Below the pieces are notes generated by a model. That model was not told the origin of the DNA. It did not search any database and worked only from the letters and a program-made list of their open reading frames with translations. From Apoda limacodes (taxonomy: Eukaryota; Arthropoda; Insecta; Lepidoptera; Limacodidae): a stretch of 64,000 nt of DNA. Positions within the stretch are counted from its first letter, which is position 1; every line of letters begins with the position of its first letter. The stretch lies in the NCBI GenBank assembly GCA_946406115.1, contig OX291548.1:7242373-7306372 (forward strand), given 5' to 3'. Of this stretch, positions 1-15,600 are shown one piece after another. Made by a program: the position numbers and the translations under genes.

Positions 1-389
1 GTTCACATAAGACACCTCATTGAAATTTTTTTTTTAGAATATATTCAAAGATAAGTACGACTCGGACTCGCGCGTCAAGGGTTTTTTAAGTCAAAAAACT
101 GTTAAATTTGTTACTTAAATTAACACACATTCACGTTATTGTATGTCGATACCGACTATCATTCAAAATAAACAGTTTTTTAGTTTCTGTCAGAGTTCTC
201 TTCATTAAAAAATACAAAATAAAATCTGATACAGAGAAGGGGACTCCGCCGCTTCGTCAGGTTTAGGTAGCCCCCTTGTTCTGTGCCCACTGCCGAAGGG
301 CGAAAATTAAGAAATTCTTGTCTAAGACTGACGGAGCAGCGAAGTCCCCACCTGTACCTACATAACTAATTTGTTCAACTGTATGACAG

Positions 390-577
390 TTTTAGAGCAA
401 ATAGATTGCGAAAGATTGGCAAAGACGGTGAACAAACGGGCGGTGATCCTAACTAACTTTATGCTGAGCAACCTGGTAGAAGCACTCACCCAGTTATTAT
501 CTAACACTACTTTGCTGACGTCGTTCACACTAGAGGGACTGCCGCTGAAGATACCCTATTTAAACCCCTTATCTGAG
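390..577 (+). CDS. CEP78: CEP78 exon (first visible)
   Basis: The exon opens after acag at 386-389 with two bases of a split codon and ends before gtaggt at 578. It encodes the start of the LRR region, including LVEALTQLLSNTTLLTSFTL. The acceptor has a poor pyrimidine tract, so the 5' boundary is less certain than the donor. Confidence 0.8.
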
Positions 578-3500
578 GTAGGTATTACCTAACCTATTGC
601 TTAATGACAGTTTTAGTACCTTCCTAAGCACTTTATAATGATTCTCCAATAGAAGGAAATTCTGATGTTACGCTAAAACTATAAAACTCAGTGCCTCGAA
701 AGCGACGGTCTTTACTAATTTGAGTTGAGTGGTCACTATACCTTGACAACGTCTATTAATCCGCATTGGGCCTGCGTGGACTAGGGCCTAAGTTTTCTTT
801 CTCAAAACAGAGGCCTGCGTCTGCAGTAAGGATATACGTATACGATTATGGCAAGGCAACATAAGATTAAAAATTAAGGTATCCCTGTAACAGAAATGTA
901 AATTTACTATCAGAGTATCAATTTATTTGAGTGTCACAGAGTAATATAGAAAAGGAATCCAGAAAGACAATCAATTTTCTAGAATTGCAGGATAGTGCCT
1001 AGTGCCGAAATCTTTAAATCAAGGCTTGGTTGTGGGCATAGAGGGACAGAGTTCATATCTTCGAACCAAAGATCGTAAGTGTCACTTTCTCAACACTTTT
1101 TGTGAACGATATCATTGCTTCAAGCCTCATGCCTTTATTGGTTTTAGATTTGCAAACTCTACAATTTCCTAAAGCCTCTATTGGTTTTAGATTTGCAAAC
1201 TCTACAATTTCCTAAACCTGATATTATATTCGTAATGCGGTCTTTTGCTTTGATATCAATAATATGGCTCTTATAATTGAAGGCGATACCAACAACACTC
1301 GAACAACTAGTCTCTTCACGACTAATAGGCAAGGTCAGAACTAGATTCGCTATTCTTCTCGCTCTCACGCACTGCTGTACTATGTTCTCTAACACAAGCC
1401 ACTACAGAGGACAAGCACACATCGATGATCCCTACGTACAATCCCTTATGTGGTAGTTACGTGATTTTCACTTTTTGTTTGCGTAACCTTCATTACGTTT
1501 AACACTTTTGCTTTAGTTTAAAAAATAATAACTTACTATCCAAACTGAACCTTACGATGAACCTGAACGCAATAATCCGCAACTACGAAATAAAAATGAA
1601 TATCCGCAGTAAAGTAGCAGTAGTGGTTCAGTGATTAAACGTCGGAACATACACCGTTCCCCCCGCACGCCTGCCGCGCAACTGCCACTTGCGTTGCACT
1701 TGCGCTACCGCTGACATGGGCAGCGGTCACGTTGTATTTTGCTGCGAAAAACGTATTAGAATTGCAAGAAACATGCGGACAAAAAAGAATAAAATAAAAT
1801 ATAAAAATTCACAATTAAAAAATAAAGAAAATGTAATAGAAAAAAAAAACAAACCAATCAAAAAGCCATCAGGTAAGCTAAATTTCAATAATTGTACTAA
1901 TTACTGTAATAGGACAGAAACTATATATGTATATTTCATGCAGGACATTGCTACTAAAGTTGTTTTTGCTTGAAATAAATTGACTCAACCCTAGTCCAAC
2001 GTAATTATCAGTATATGGTAGTTACGTTGTTTTACATTGGAAAACTTAGCATACTTTTATTAGTAGGTACTTAAGTATCTTTACGTCGAAAAATTAGTGC
2101 AAAAAAAATGTTTTTGCACACTTTTGTCATTGGTGAAGGTGTTGTACGAACAGCTTTAAAAAAAATCGCTAACATATGCATACTGCTGGATATGAGGTGA
2201 CACCATGACAAACACCCTAAAGTAAAAAATGACGAAATGGTTAAAAGTGTTTGTGAGCACATAAAATCATTTACTCTGATAGAAGCACACTATACTCGAA
2301 AAGTATCCTCAAAATTATACTTAGATAGTGACTTGACGATGTCGAAATTTGTTTCTATGAAGAGTGGGTAATGGGGTCACATTCGAGCAGGGCTGAGACA
2401 CCGAGGCAGTATACTGATATAGTTAACGAGAACTTTAACATTGAGTTTCATAGGCCTAAGAAAGACCCGTGCGATAGTTGCATTTCATATAAAAACCTGC
2501 CAAAGCCCATAAATCAAGATGATCAAGACCGATTCGATGAACACATTCGAAATAAGGATCTAGTACGAAGTTCGAAGAATGAAGATAAACTATCTGCTTT
2601 CAGATCACCTCGTTCAACGTAACGGCGGCATTTGACTTCCAAAAAGTACTTTTGGCTCCTCATGCAGCAACTAGTATTTTATATTATAAAAGAAAACTAA
2701 ACGTTTTCAATTTCACAATTTTTGAGATGGGTCAGAAAATTGGGAAGTGTTACATGTGGCATGAAGGTATCGCCAACCGAGGTGCGAATGAAGTAGCTAG
2801 TTGTGATTACGATTTTGTCAGGGATCAATCCTCCAAAGGCATTCATACCATAAACTTTTATTCAGACAATTGCGGAGGACAAAATAGAAACAGAATCGTT
2901 TTCGTGATGTATCTCCTCGCTGCCAAAGAATTTAATGTGAATATAACACACTGTTTTTTTTTGAGAGAGGCCACACGCAGAATGAAAACGACAGTGTTCA
3001 TGCTTTGGTAGAGCGTTGTGCTAAAAACAAGGAGATCTATACACCCGATCAATGGTTTGCATTGATATTGGTTTGCAATGGAGATCCTTATATAGTAAAA
3101 GAAATAGCCACCGAATACATTTCTGATTTTAAAAAGTTACTAACGGGAAAAAACTGGACCAAAAATGAGAAAAATCAGAAAATAATGTGGTCTAAGATTA
3201 GAGAACTTAATGTGTCTTCTTCGGAGCCTGATGTGATCAATTATAAAAACCATTTTGATGAAAACTATCACCGCTTAATTGTTCGCAGAGCTCAAAACCG
3301 TAGATGTCAAAATCAAACAAATGATGAGTTAACCCAGGCTTACATTGGCCCTTTACCAATCCCCCATGCAAAATTAACAGATTTAAAATACCTCTGTGAT
3401 CACAACGTGATTCCTAGGCAATATCATGGTTTCTTTAACTCTCTTGTATCTGGTGATGTAATCACTTCAGGCTCTGATGAAGAAGAGTATTAGCTTTTAA

Positions 3501-6500
3501 GACTACAAGTTCCTATACTTACTGATTTGCTTATTATTAGTTTATTTTTTAAGATTATTTTTAGATTGTTATTGTTGATTTTTAATTATCTTTAATTAGA
3601 CCTTTATTAGTTTCTAGATTAACATATCATATAGCCTTGTGTGATTTCTCCAAAAATATAATTATTATTTAAGTGTTTTTAGAATTTACATTTTTGTTTC
3701 TATACCTAATGATTTCTAAGCCATGTTTCAGTAACTGGTAATTAGGCATATACTTTTGAAGTTTCTAAAGATTTATTTGCTTATTGTTTAATAGATTTAT
3801 CAAATATTACCAATGTGATATTACTTTAAGTCTACTTATTATATCGATTTTTTAGAAGTTTTGATGGTAATTATATCATTGATGTTGTTGCATTAGTACT
3901 ACAGGTTACTTACATATAGCTGATTTTACAATATCGGTTTACAACTTGTTTAAAAATGATTATCACTATTGCGTACCCACACCCCTGCATATTATTCTTA
4001 TATTAACTTACCGTAAAAAGAAAATGTTGAATGTGAATGATTCAAGTGTTTTGTTGAACTCATATTGTTAACCGAATAGGTAAATAGTTATAATGTACGA
4101 CGTAAAGTTTTGTAACATTTCTCAATCAATTTGTGGTGAACCAAAATACAATTAGAAAATATTAGAATGATTAATCATTGATATTCCTGCCTTGAGAGAT
4201 AGATACCCATACAACATTTTAATTTTGTAGTTATACCTATAACGGTTTTATAAAACTCCGTATGTCTATGCATATAATAAAAGCGTAAAGACAAAGAAGT
4301 CGGTACATTGAATATTATTTAGAAAAGAACCAACCAACTTAAAATCACCCAAATGAACAGCTAGGCCATAATCTTTCCCATTTACAATTTTCTATGTGGC
4401 AGTTAAGAATTTGAACAAACGTAACATTTCCATGTTATAATCAATAAGTACCACTTACGGTGTTTATAGTTCAAGAGTCTCAGTTGTAGAAGTGAGTAAA
4501 TGACAAATAATATACTTAACGTGATCTTTTAGAGCTATTTCTTCCTATTTCCTATAATATACCGCATAAAAAATTGCAATGCCAAATTTCATCCCCATGT
4601 GAAAAATAGAACTTGAAATACACATGTTTCAAACTTCATAGCGTTCTCTCACAAAATTTAACATTTGCAGTTAAGGGACTCTACGTAGGGACCGTCGACA
4701 TGTGAGTGCAATAAGATCTATGTGTGGGAGTGTACGTACGGGGGCCGTGCTTGTGCGACAGCTTGTATGAAGAACTCTTGCTGTCCTTCTTTATAGTATG
4801 GCGTTACATACAAAACAAAATGTTCTCTCTTAATGTAAATTACTACTAAAATAACAATTTCCTTTTGGATTATTTGTGTGATTTTAATTTTGTAGGCCTT
4901 CTTATCTAACAACTCTTTACAACACCTGTCCTTGTCTCGTTGTCTGATTGGCGATGCTGGCTGCCTGGCGGTGTGCAAGGCGGTCCGCTGCCGTCCCAAC
5001 ATTCTGACCCTCGACCTCAGTGGCTGTGAGCTGACGCCGCTTGGGGCTGGTTATATCGCTGATCTAGTTAAGGTGTGCACAAGTAGAAAATTGCTCAAGT
5101 TTATAGGACTTCGGTACAGTGTCAGTCGAAAAGATCATGGGACTTATTAAAGTTTATAGCACGTACTTGGTGAAATATTTAAGGCTAAGATACATGCTGA
5201 ACTCGTAAATACGCCGTTTTTGAACTTTTGTGGCAAAACTATAGCATCTGAAGGATTATAGAAATTGTTTTTTTCTAGTGCATTTCCTTACTGAGTGAAG
5301 TTCATTTATTGTATTTAATGCTTAAAATATATCTGGAACTTACCATAATTTCAAGTCTTGCGTGCAAATTTTTAAAGCCTATATTGCACTTGCTTTTAAT
5401 TTGTTTTAATATGTTTTAATTAGTTGTTGGTTAAATAGTAATTGGTTATTAACTTAACTGCTAGTAATTATTTGTACTATGGACGTTATATTTTTTGACA
5501 CATTTCTGAAACTAAGTCATTAAGTAAGTACAATAATTTGCAACAAAAAAGTCAAAATATATATCCATACTCATACCGACATTTAAAACACGTCACTTCA
5601 CAGGTATGAACGGCAATTTCAGAAGTTACCTAGGTATGGAAGCAGGTTATTGAGACTTAAATGAATATCACAATTAAACAGGAATTTAAGTACCGACAGG
5701 CACTATATAGGAGTTGCATGATCATATTATATACATATTAATCTGGAAGATTAAAATGACCTACACAAACTGTTTGATAGTAAAGACTACAAAGATTTGT
5801 TCATTAAGGTTTGATTATAGTACCAGAAGATCCATCGATACAGCGAGAACTGGACCCACACTCTGCGGTACCGCCTTCCCGAGCTAGACAGCATGGCAGG
5901 GCTGCGACGTATCTCAGTCTGCGGGAACCCACTTGGAGACGCCGGCGTCCTCGCGCTGTTTCAAGTGCTCGCTGACGACTTATGGATCAAAGGTAGTGGA
6001 TAGTAAGATGGTTCAAAGATACAACAAAAAAAATGTACTGCATTCCGTGGTATTTAGATATTCGTGCAAAAGCCAACACATATCCTCTCTAACACATCTT
6101 CACACACACTCTCACACATCTTACATCTTCCTACTAACAAAGACACACACACACATCTATAGTCTATTTTCTTCTATGGCGATCAACTAGTGCAATGAAA
6201 TCAACAAAACTATTCACTGAAGAGCTAAGTGCCTATAAAAAGCTAGAACTGGTTTAAGTACTTAAGTGTCACCTACACCTACTTTACAATTAATTGTTAA
6301 ATCGTTGTACTGTAATGCACAGATGTGAAAAACAGTTCCAAAAAAAAATACGACCAACGAGTTACCTCCATAATTTGACTATACTAGCGTTACCGTACCG
6401 CTGTCGTTTTTTAGGCGTGCATCAAAGGAGCCAAATAAGCAAGTGCCTACACATCACATCTAGGCAGGCTGCTTAGTACGGATTACGGATGTCTTTTGTT

Positions 6501-9500
6501 TGTTCGCTTTCTGTCTGTTTGCTTTGCTATTTTACACTTTTTATCATAAATTAGATTAACGCGACCGTTCTTAAGTCTTAAGAACTTTGTCAAATAAATT
6601 CGTGCATTATCCTTATTATAATAAAAGGCAATGTGTAGATGACGCGGAATATCTAATATTAAAAGAATACACTTCGCGGCGCTCGCGCGCGTTTTACATT
6701 TTTGCTAAAATGTTGCTGTCCCTATCACACACGACGCGGGCGCGAGACCCCCTTTCCTTATTCTGGTATGATTTCGTCGTATAGCTGGAACGTCAGTATT
6801 CTGATAAGCGATTTGACTTTCACCCTAAAATATTATATTTTGAGCATTAACGAAGTATAAATGAATTATCATCATTAGTTTTTCAATTTAATAAGTATTT
6901 AATGTGCTGTCATATTGTTTATCCGATTGCGATAAAATTATGTTAATTTATTGCTACCACTTGCGCAAAAGTTATAGGCATGAAAGAATGTCATTGGTTG
7001 TAATATTATATATAATAATAATAATAGGTTAAATATTCAAAGCATTGTCCAGCATCGGACCTAAGTGACGGTAATACAAAACAGTCCTATACTTTTGTCA
7101 ACGAGTGTTTGCCATCTGTAATCAAACTAATCAATCGTTGATGCGATTTGCTCAATTCCTTAGTAGGTATAAGACGTTCTGTTCGGCGCGCTCTCTGAAA
7201 AAATAGCTAGGTACCTACTTATACAAACTTATAAAGGTTATGCGAGTTTGTTTTTTTTTAAATCTTTATTTATAGGCAGGAATGAATATTGAAATAGGAG
7301 GAGATTTCTGAGCTAACATTCATTTATCTTTTCACGGAGACCAGCAAGGACGATAATAAAATAGGAAGGTAACTCGGTACCTCGTAACATTTTTACCCAC
7401 ACATACGGTATCTACCGTTTTTTAAATCATAATAATGTTAATACTGGTAAAATGTAAGTACAAATATTTACTTACCTTTTACCATTTTTAAATTAATACT
7501 TATATATTATAAGTACTTATAGGCTACTTAATTAGTATTTTTTAAAATAATTGTACGTTACGATTGTTGATAAAGTTAAGTAGTAAGTTGTAACTTTTAA
7601 AAAACGTGTACACTGCCTACTGATTGACTAAAGAAATGAAAGGTAACATAAATGTAACATTGGCGGTCAATAGATATTTACTAATAATGTCAAAATAATC
7701 TATAAAGGTTGTAATTCGTAAACAATATTCGTAGTAAGTATTTTTGAAATGGAGTAGGGTAAAACACCCAAATGTCGGCCCCTTAAGATGAAACGCAACT
7801 TTCAGTCCTAACCATACCTAAACTTTGAAGTTATCCACCGTTGAATTTGCATTGTTGGGCTATTCGACATTTACACTTTATGTTATTGAGTATATATAGT
7901 GATTAAAACATCTGAAATTACGTGACAAAGAGTAATAAGCGTTTAAAGTTTTATACGGCAAATTTCCCTAATATCGGCCATCTTTTACCTAACTACGGCC
8001 TTGTTCTATCCTAATGTCGAATCGTAAAAAGGGCAATATATCAATAGAAATTATTTATTTGTGTTGAAACTTGCATAACCATGCATAACTTTAACTCTTT
8101 ATAATACCTTTTAAAATAGAAATCGTATTAGGTTATATATGTATTCTTGTTTTTCTTATTATTTGAAAATTGACCAATAATAAATAAAATAAAAAAAATT
8201 ATTGAAATTTCCAACGCTAACTAGTTTTAATGTGCTAAACAGTATTTTGTTTTACAGCAAAAAAATATAAACACACTGTTCTACACAGTTACATGAATAG
8301 CCTTATTTAGTATTATAACATACTGTATTTCATGGCAACAAATGAAACTGGCCAAGCTTAGGTTGTTAGAGCAGCCTAATTTCGGCCGTGATTTTTATAC
8401 TCTATTAAAAAAGTATAACTAACATTTTGAGGCGGCCGAACTTTGGTTATTCAATTAACGGTTTTAAAGCCCTAACTTGGGTAAAATAGCAATGTAAAAG
8501 AATTTTTATTTTATTTTAGTTGTTTACTTTAATTTGTTACTTAAAAATAACGGGGCCCATGATAGGATTCTTATTTTATTACAAAACCCAAATGTTATAA
8601 TTTATTAGTATCGTAAGTTAAAGTTTATAAGGCGTTCCATACCCGTTAATTGAATGACCAAAGTGCAGCCGCCTTTTAATGTTAGTTATACTATTTTATT
8701 AGACTATAAAAATCACGGCCGACATTAGGCTACTCTTACAACTGAAGCTCTATATAAGAAATATAGGTGTTCAAAATACTAAATAAGTCTATTCATGTAA
8801 CAGTGTGGAACAGTGTGTTCATAATTATTTGCTAAAATATACAATGCAGTATAAAATACACGTTAATCATTTATTTTTTAATAATAATATAGGAATTTTA
8901 ATATTTTTATTATATTGTATTTATCATTTGTCAAATTCAGTTTTTACATGAAAATCATAAGAAAATACCTATATAACCTTATGTAATTACTATTTTAATA
9001 CAACTATTAATTTTAAATAACAATGACTAATAATGCCTTTTTTAGTTTAAGATTTAGAACATTCTTTACTGGCCGATATTAGAGTAAAAGAAGGTTGTAT
9101 TATGGAAATGTTACAAGCGTCCATAGGCTATGGTGACCGCTTACCATCAGGCGGACCGGCTTGTTTGCCGATTTTTTATATATAATATTTAATTTATTTT
9201 TTAATATTAAAAAAAAATTAAATACCTACTGTTCTATTCTTTTTACTTAGGAATAATTGGAAATCTCTTTCTAGACTTTTAATCTTAGTGACACATTGTT
9301 CACAGTAGATGTAGGTACAATTATTTTGAAAAATAGGTATCATACGGCAAATTTTTAAATAGGTATGTATAAATTATAAAAATCCATACTAATATTAAAA
9401 ATGCGAAAGTAAATCTGTCTGTTTGTACCTCTTCACGCTTAAACATCTGTACTGAAATTTAGCAAGGAGATAGTTTGAGACCCGAAGAAGGACATAAGCT

Positions 9501-9567
9501 ACTTGAAAACGTTAAGTGTTAGTCGGTTTTTTAACTTGAGAAGTTATTGGAATAGGTCCGAGAATCG

Positions 9568-9604
<37 letters not shown>

Positions 9605-12600
9605 AGACATATTTTGGCTTTCGATTCCTCAATAATCCTACTGGACCGAATCGCTCTGATGACATATCAATCGATACGCCACGTCATGACTTAGATCTGA
9701 AAGCAGTCTGAAATAAATCGGTCCAGCGGTTCGTTTTTTATCCGTAAAAAACTGACTTTTTTATGCACGCATCATAAATTTCATCTATAATTTCATGTAT
9801 CGAGGGGTAGTAAAGGGTTTTCGAGGGTGCTGATTTCAAATTTTTTATCAGTATTTTAAAATTCAAAATGGATGATCCAATATGACTTAATTTTTCTCAA
9901 GAGAAGTTGCATGTACGGTACCTGCTGCCGAACCAATTTTTTTTCTATAATTGAGGAGTTGTCGTTGAAATTCTACACCGATAACGCGGGCAAAAGCTAG
10001 TAGTAGTTATATAAGTGTAACTTACTCATGATCTTGTCTGATCGAGGGTCAATAAATTGCAAATCAAATGGTAACACTTTTAATTTTATTACCTACTATT
10101 ATTTTGCACGCTCTAGGCAGTTCTCTTTATATTTATTACTAGCTTACCCGGTGAACCGTGTTTCTTTTTTTTAAACAACTGCCGCACCAACCTATTGTGA
10201 AAAGCTTGTACTAATTTAGAAACCTTCCCCGACATGTGCATAACAACTTACCAAAATTCCATTAAAACCGTTTTCCCCTTTTTGCACAAGCCTGACTCGC
10301 ACTTGACCCTCTCAGACACGCACTTGACCTTTTTTTTCCTTCTCGGAAAACTTCCCCGGCGTGTGCATAACAACTTACCAAAATTTCATTAAAATCGGTT
10401 TACTCTTAGTGCGCAAGTCCGACTCGCACTTGACCGTTTTTTTCTTTCATAAATTCCTTGCCATAACACTATTAAACATAACAAAAAAATATCCGAATTG
10501 GTCCAACCGTCTTCGAGTTTTCCTTAGTGCGCGAGTCCGACTCGCACTTGATCGTTTTTTTTTTTCATTAAAACCTTGCCCTAACACTAACAAACACAAC
10601 AAAAAAAATTAACCGAATTGGTCCAGCCGTCTTCGAGTTTTCCTTAGTGCGCGAGTCCGTATCGCACTTGACCGTTTTTTTCTTTTATAAAAACCTTGCC
10701 CTAACATTATCAAACACAACAAAAAAAATTACCCGAATTAGTCCAGCGGTCTTCGAGTTTCGCGCTTAGCAACAAATTTTGCGATTCATTTTTATTTTTA
10801 TAGATTACGCTAAACACCTACCTAGTTAAAGGTCAAAAAAATCTAATGAACTTGCTGCGCAACGAAACATGCAACAGTGATATTTTCGTAATTGTTTCTT
10901 TAGGCACCTACCTACTTACGTCAAACGCAACACAAATGAAGATTCGCTCACGGACGGCCCGCGACTCATTTTGGGTGCAATCTCGCCTCGCCTCTCCCGT
11001 CTCAAGCCTCCCGTGTTTGTCAAGCGAGCCAGCATCATGATAGAATTCGATTTATGAAAATTTGACTAATGATTTTTTGTGTTTCCAATTATTGTGTTTA
11101 TTCATTTGATTTAGTAAGAATGATGGTAAAGTTTTTTTATTTAGAAAATTTATTATATTAACTAGGTCTGTGGTGCTTTAAAATTTTCGGGTAAACGTTT
11201 TTGTTATAGTGTATAATAAGCAGGAAGTTGCAGCTGTTTTGACCATAAATTACAAGTTTTTGCACTCTAATAATTTTAGAACTACACAATTTAACGTAAA
11301 ACTGAAACACCACAGACCTAGATATTAGTTGTCTGGTCTTGTTAAAACAAAAAACATTGAGTTTGAGGGATTGATATTCATCAGAGGAGAAAAATCCTGT
11401 TGTATGGAGCGCGCTGCGAATCCGAAACTCTAAAAAAAAACTGAGATTGCCTGTACTGTAAAAAGATTAAAAAAGAAAGATTTTAAAAAATCCCGCTGCC
11501 AAGGGGCAACTCGTCTGACATGTGTAATCGTATTCTTTACTAATATCAAAATATTTAGATACGTCGCTATTCGTCTCCATGTGTGAATGGTCATATGTGC
11601 ATATGTTATATCTATGGTCGTGTATAGTGAATGCAAATATGCAAACACAAACAGCCACGTAAATTCCACATTAGCGATCTTAGTTATTGTAATACATTAT
11701 TTTTGAAAAACAAAATAACTTCTCAGAAAAAATAACTTTTATATTTTTATTCTAATCTCTGAAAACTTTGAATAATGCTAACACTTTTCTTTGTTTTCAT
11801 TGTATCAAGACATAAAGAAATTACATACTAATAAATGTTTAAGCACTGGACGTCCAAAACTGTGGCGTAACAGAAGAGAGCGCATCCAACGCGCTGGTTT
11901 TGATGCAATCCAACACAACAATAGTCGTGCTAGACATGAGACATAACCCTGAAGTATCGAACGAGTCACTGTCTAAATTGCGCGCAGCGCTCAGGCAGAA
12001 CGAGAGAGGAATTGGGGGACAGGTGCCATTATTTTTTTATTTTGTGTAGCATCCTCTCCTCTGTTCACACATTTTATTTCATATTATATTGAGTGACAGA
12101 GGAGCAGACAACCTATCGTTTTTAAATTCTAAAATAAAAAAAATAATAAAAGCACGACGAATCTATTCGTAGGTAGATCAGATTTTGAAATTTTTAACGT
12201 GCTGGCACAGTGTAACTAATGGCATAGCTCCATAGACATAGATAAATGGACAACGCACTTACAAGCCAGCGGCTCGATTCCGTAAAATGACAGCTAACAA
12301 TTCTCGTTTGAAATCCATAGAAATAAGATATACATTGCGCATTTGAAATGACGTATGAAATTCATCGATTGTCACGAAACCGTAAATTAGTATATCTTAT
12401 TTCTTTCAAAAAAGGTTAGCAATCTTTTACGGAATCGACCCGCGGATGTGAAAAAATGGTTGCAAAGGTGTGATAGAGACAAAGCGAAACTGTGATGTCT
12501 CTAGTATCTTTCTTGCTTGTTATTTCTAGCAAATAAAGACAATTCGAATTATAATTTTAATGAATATCAATAAACAAAATGTGGACGGTGATACAAAGGT

Positions 12601-15600
12601 TTTCTGCAACGACTACAGTATGGAGTTCTTCAGGAAAGAAGTTATTAGATTTCTGAAGGGTCGGCAACGCGCAAGTGATACCCCTGGTGTTGCAAGCGTC
12701 CGTAGGCTACGGTGACCGCTTACCATCAGGTGGACCTTAAGCTTGTTTGCCACCTTAGTGGTATATAAAAAAAAAAAAAAAAAAGGAAAAGAGACCACAG
12801 TTTCACTTTGTCTCTTTCTAAAGTGTTGCCAATTTTGTGAGGTTCTGGCGCAGTCCATAGGACTGATTACATGGCCACTCCGACATTTGCATAGGTAGTA
12901 GCACACGTTATTTGTTTTAGCAGAGTAGCCACGAATCACGCAATCACGTTATATATTATTGTGACATTAAAATTCACCGTTATAATCACATGTCTATAGT
13001 TAAAAAAAAATTTCAAAACATTTTATTTTTCAGTACTCTTGGATATCCTTAAGTGGTAGTTCGAGCGAATGCAAACTAATAAAGCCCCTAACTTCCAAGT
13101 TAGTAAATACCGTTTGATATAAATGAATTATTACTTATTTTCACATTAATTAATTTATTTGATAAAAAAAAACCTCATTAATTGGTTTGCAGAAATGGTA
13201 TAACAAGATACCGTGCAACGTCAAATTCAAGGAATTTAGGCAGCAAATTCACTTACAAAATTAATGCAGTCAAAAAAGAGAAGTGCGTACTTAATTTTAA
13301 GATTTTACGGTAATTTAAGAATCTGAAATCTTCCATTTGAAGTCATTTACTCCTGCTTTATAAGAAACTATCTTTTGCCCGCGGTTCCACCCACCCTGAA
13401 TTCGGTTATCGGTGTAGGATTTGAAGAAGCCTATGTCCTTTCTTGGGACTCAAATTATCTCCATGCCAAATTCCATTTTAATCGGTTTAAGCGTGAAGAG
13501 GTAACAGATAGACGGACAGACATACAGAGTATGGCATACTTTCATATTGATTATATTTATGAGGATTGATACGATTTAAAACACTGTCTCCTCTCACTTA
13601 CTATGAGTCACGTAATGTAGAGTCAAGTGGGAATCCTCTTGTATTTACCTGCGCAGGTATAGCATTATCCGTACTAATATTATAAATGCAAAAGTGACTA
13701 TCTGTCAGTTTGTCTGTGACCTCTTCACGCTTAAACCGCTAAACCGATTAAGATGAAATTTGGCATGGAGATAGTCTGAGTCCCGAGGAAGGACTTAGGA
13801 AGTACCTGAAAACGTCAAGTGTGAGTCGGTTTTATTTCTATAAATAAGGAGTTGCCGTTGCAATCCTACACCGCTCACAGAGTTAAGGGAGGGTGAAATC
13901 ACGGGCAAAAGCTAGTATACTTTAAGTGTTAAAATCTATTTCATGACACAGTATTATTCGTCCCCCTCTTAGCTTTATAAGAAATTGATGCGATTTAAAA
14001 CACAACTGTCTCTTCCTCAATTACTATGAAAAGGTCACGTAATGTAGGTAAGACAAAACCTGATTGATTTAATGGTCTTGATATGCACTGTAGGGACTAT
14101 ACAGAAGAGTTGGAAGAGAAATTGCAAGAAGAGATGGCCCACCGGCAGCAGCTGGAAGAGCTCAATTATCAGCTAGTGGAGCAGATGCGTACCCTCAAAC
14201 AGCACCATATGAGGCTCTGGGCTACCGCTTCCTCTGGTATCAGATAACACACCTGTTTCTGCAGTTAACATCGCGCCTTCTACCATTATGAGCGCGACAA
14301 TATAAATTTATGAAGTTGGACTTAGGCCTTTCGAAATGAACGCCACCACACCCGGTCTTCCACCTTTCTCTACCAATTACCTTTTGCAGGTTATCGGCCC
14401 ACCTGGCTTGGCCAACAACTCAATGCCACCAATCACTTATTGGTAACAAAATGTTGGTTAATAGGAAAAGACAGGACATGTGCAGTTTTCAATGTTATAC
14501 GTTTTTATCGTTGTATATTAATAATTGCCATTTACTCTCTGTGTATTTCACCCGCGAAAATTATTTCTGGGAGAATCTTGATCTGTATAAAAATATCCTA
14601 TGCTTTATCCGGGACGTGGTCAATATTTGTGTTTATCCAAATCCATTAGGCAGTTTATCCGTAATGACCGTGATAAAGTAACAAACATCGAAAATTATTG
14701 CATTTTTTACTTCCAATCATGATAGCCAGTAGGTACTCAATTTAGTAGTACCTACCTTTTCTAGTGGACACGTGGCTAATAATAATTATGTTAAAAAAAA
14801 ACTACAATCATTATAACACTGAAAAAAAATCTTGTGAAGCCGATAATAACATGTTGGAATTTTTGGCAGGATCCGAGCAATCGTTCCAAGGCAGCTCCCG
14901 GTCATACGATATGTCCAGCAGTTCTGGTTCCTCCAGCTCAGTGCCAATAGACCAAAACACACTATCCTACATACAACAGGCGTTCAAAGACATTTACGCG
15001 TTTATTAAAAACAACCAGTGTGAAGGGTTAGTTGTTCGAACAAATTTTTTACAGATAATTTAACATTGACTTCGCCGGAATGAATAAATTACTTAATACA
15101 CTCTTATCTACAAATTAATTTTAAGTTTAACACTAATTAAGACGATTCAGGTCGAAGGGTAAGATAGCCAGTAGTAATTTACAGGTCCGCACCTACACGG
15201 AGGCTTTCGCATGTATTTGTGATTCGCGTACAGACCGAGCAAATGGGCGTATGCCCTGCGGGGTAGCCTTAGTTAAAGAAAGCCCTTGCTAATACTACTA
15301 CGTGCGGTATAATAGACGTACAACAATCTTTTGACAATTTATCAGCCGCCGTGGCTCAGAAGGTAATAACCTACCTGCTGAACCGAGGAAACGTGGGGGT
15401 TCGATTGCCGCACAGGATAAACACGTATGTAATGATGAACATTTGTGTTAGACTGGGTGTTCCATTCCATGTACTACAATACTTATAATTAACATAATAT
15501 AAGCCTTATTCTGTTTTTAACCTGGTGGCGCTGTGTAAATGTCCAAAATAATATTATTTATTATATTATAATGCAGGCATTCTACGTTTATTTCACTAAA

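Noticed and set aside
9503..9694. 63-codon ORF with CVCVCVCV
   Set aside because: Product of a TG microsatellite inside a repeat.
13099..13104. Alternative CEP78 donor gtaaat at 13103
   Set aside because: Phase 0 entry into the next exon meets a stop after 23 codons; gttagt keeps the frame.
14440..14681. Two overlapping ORFs of ~70 codons
   Set aside because: Intron sequence between CEP78 exons, no similarity and AT-rich hydrophobic composition.
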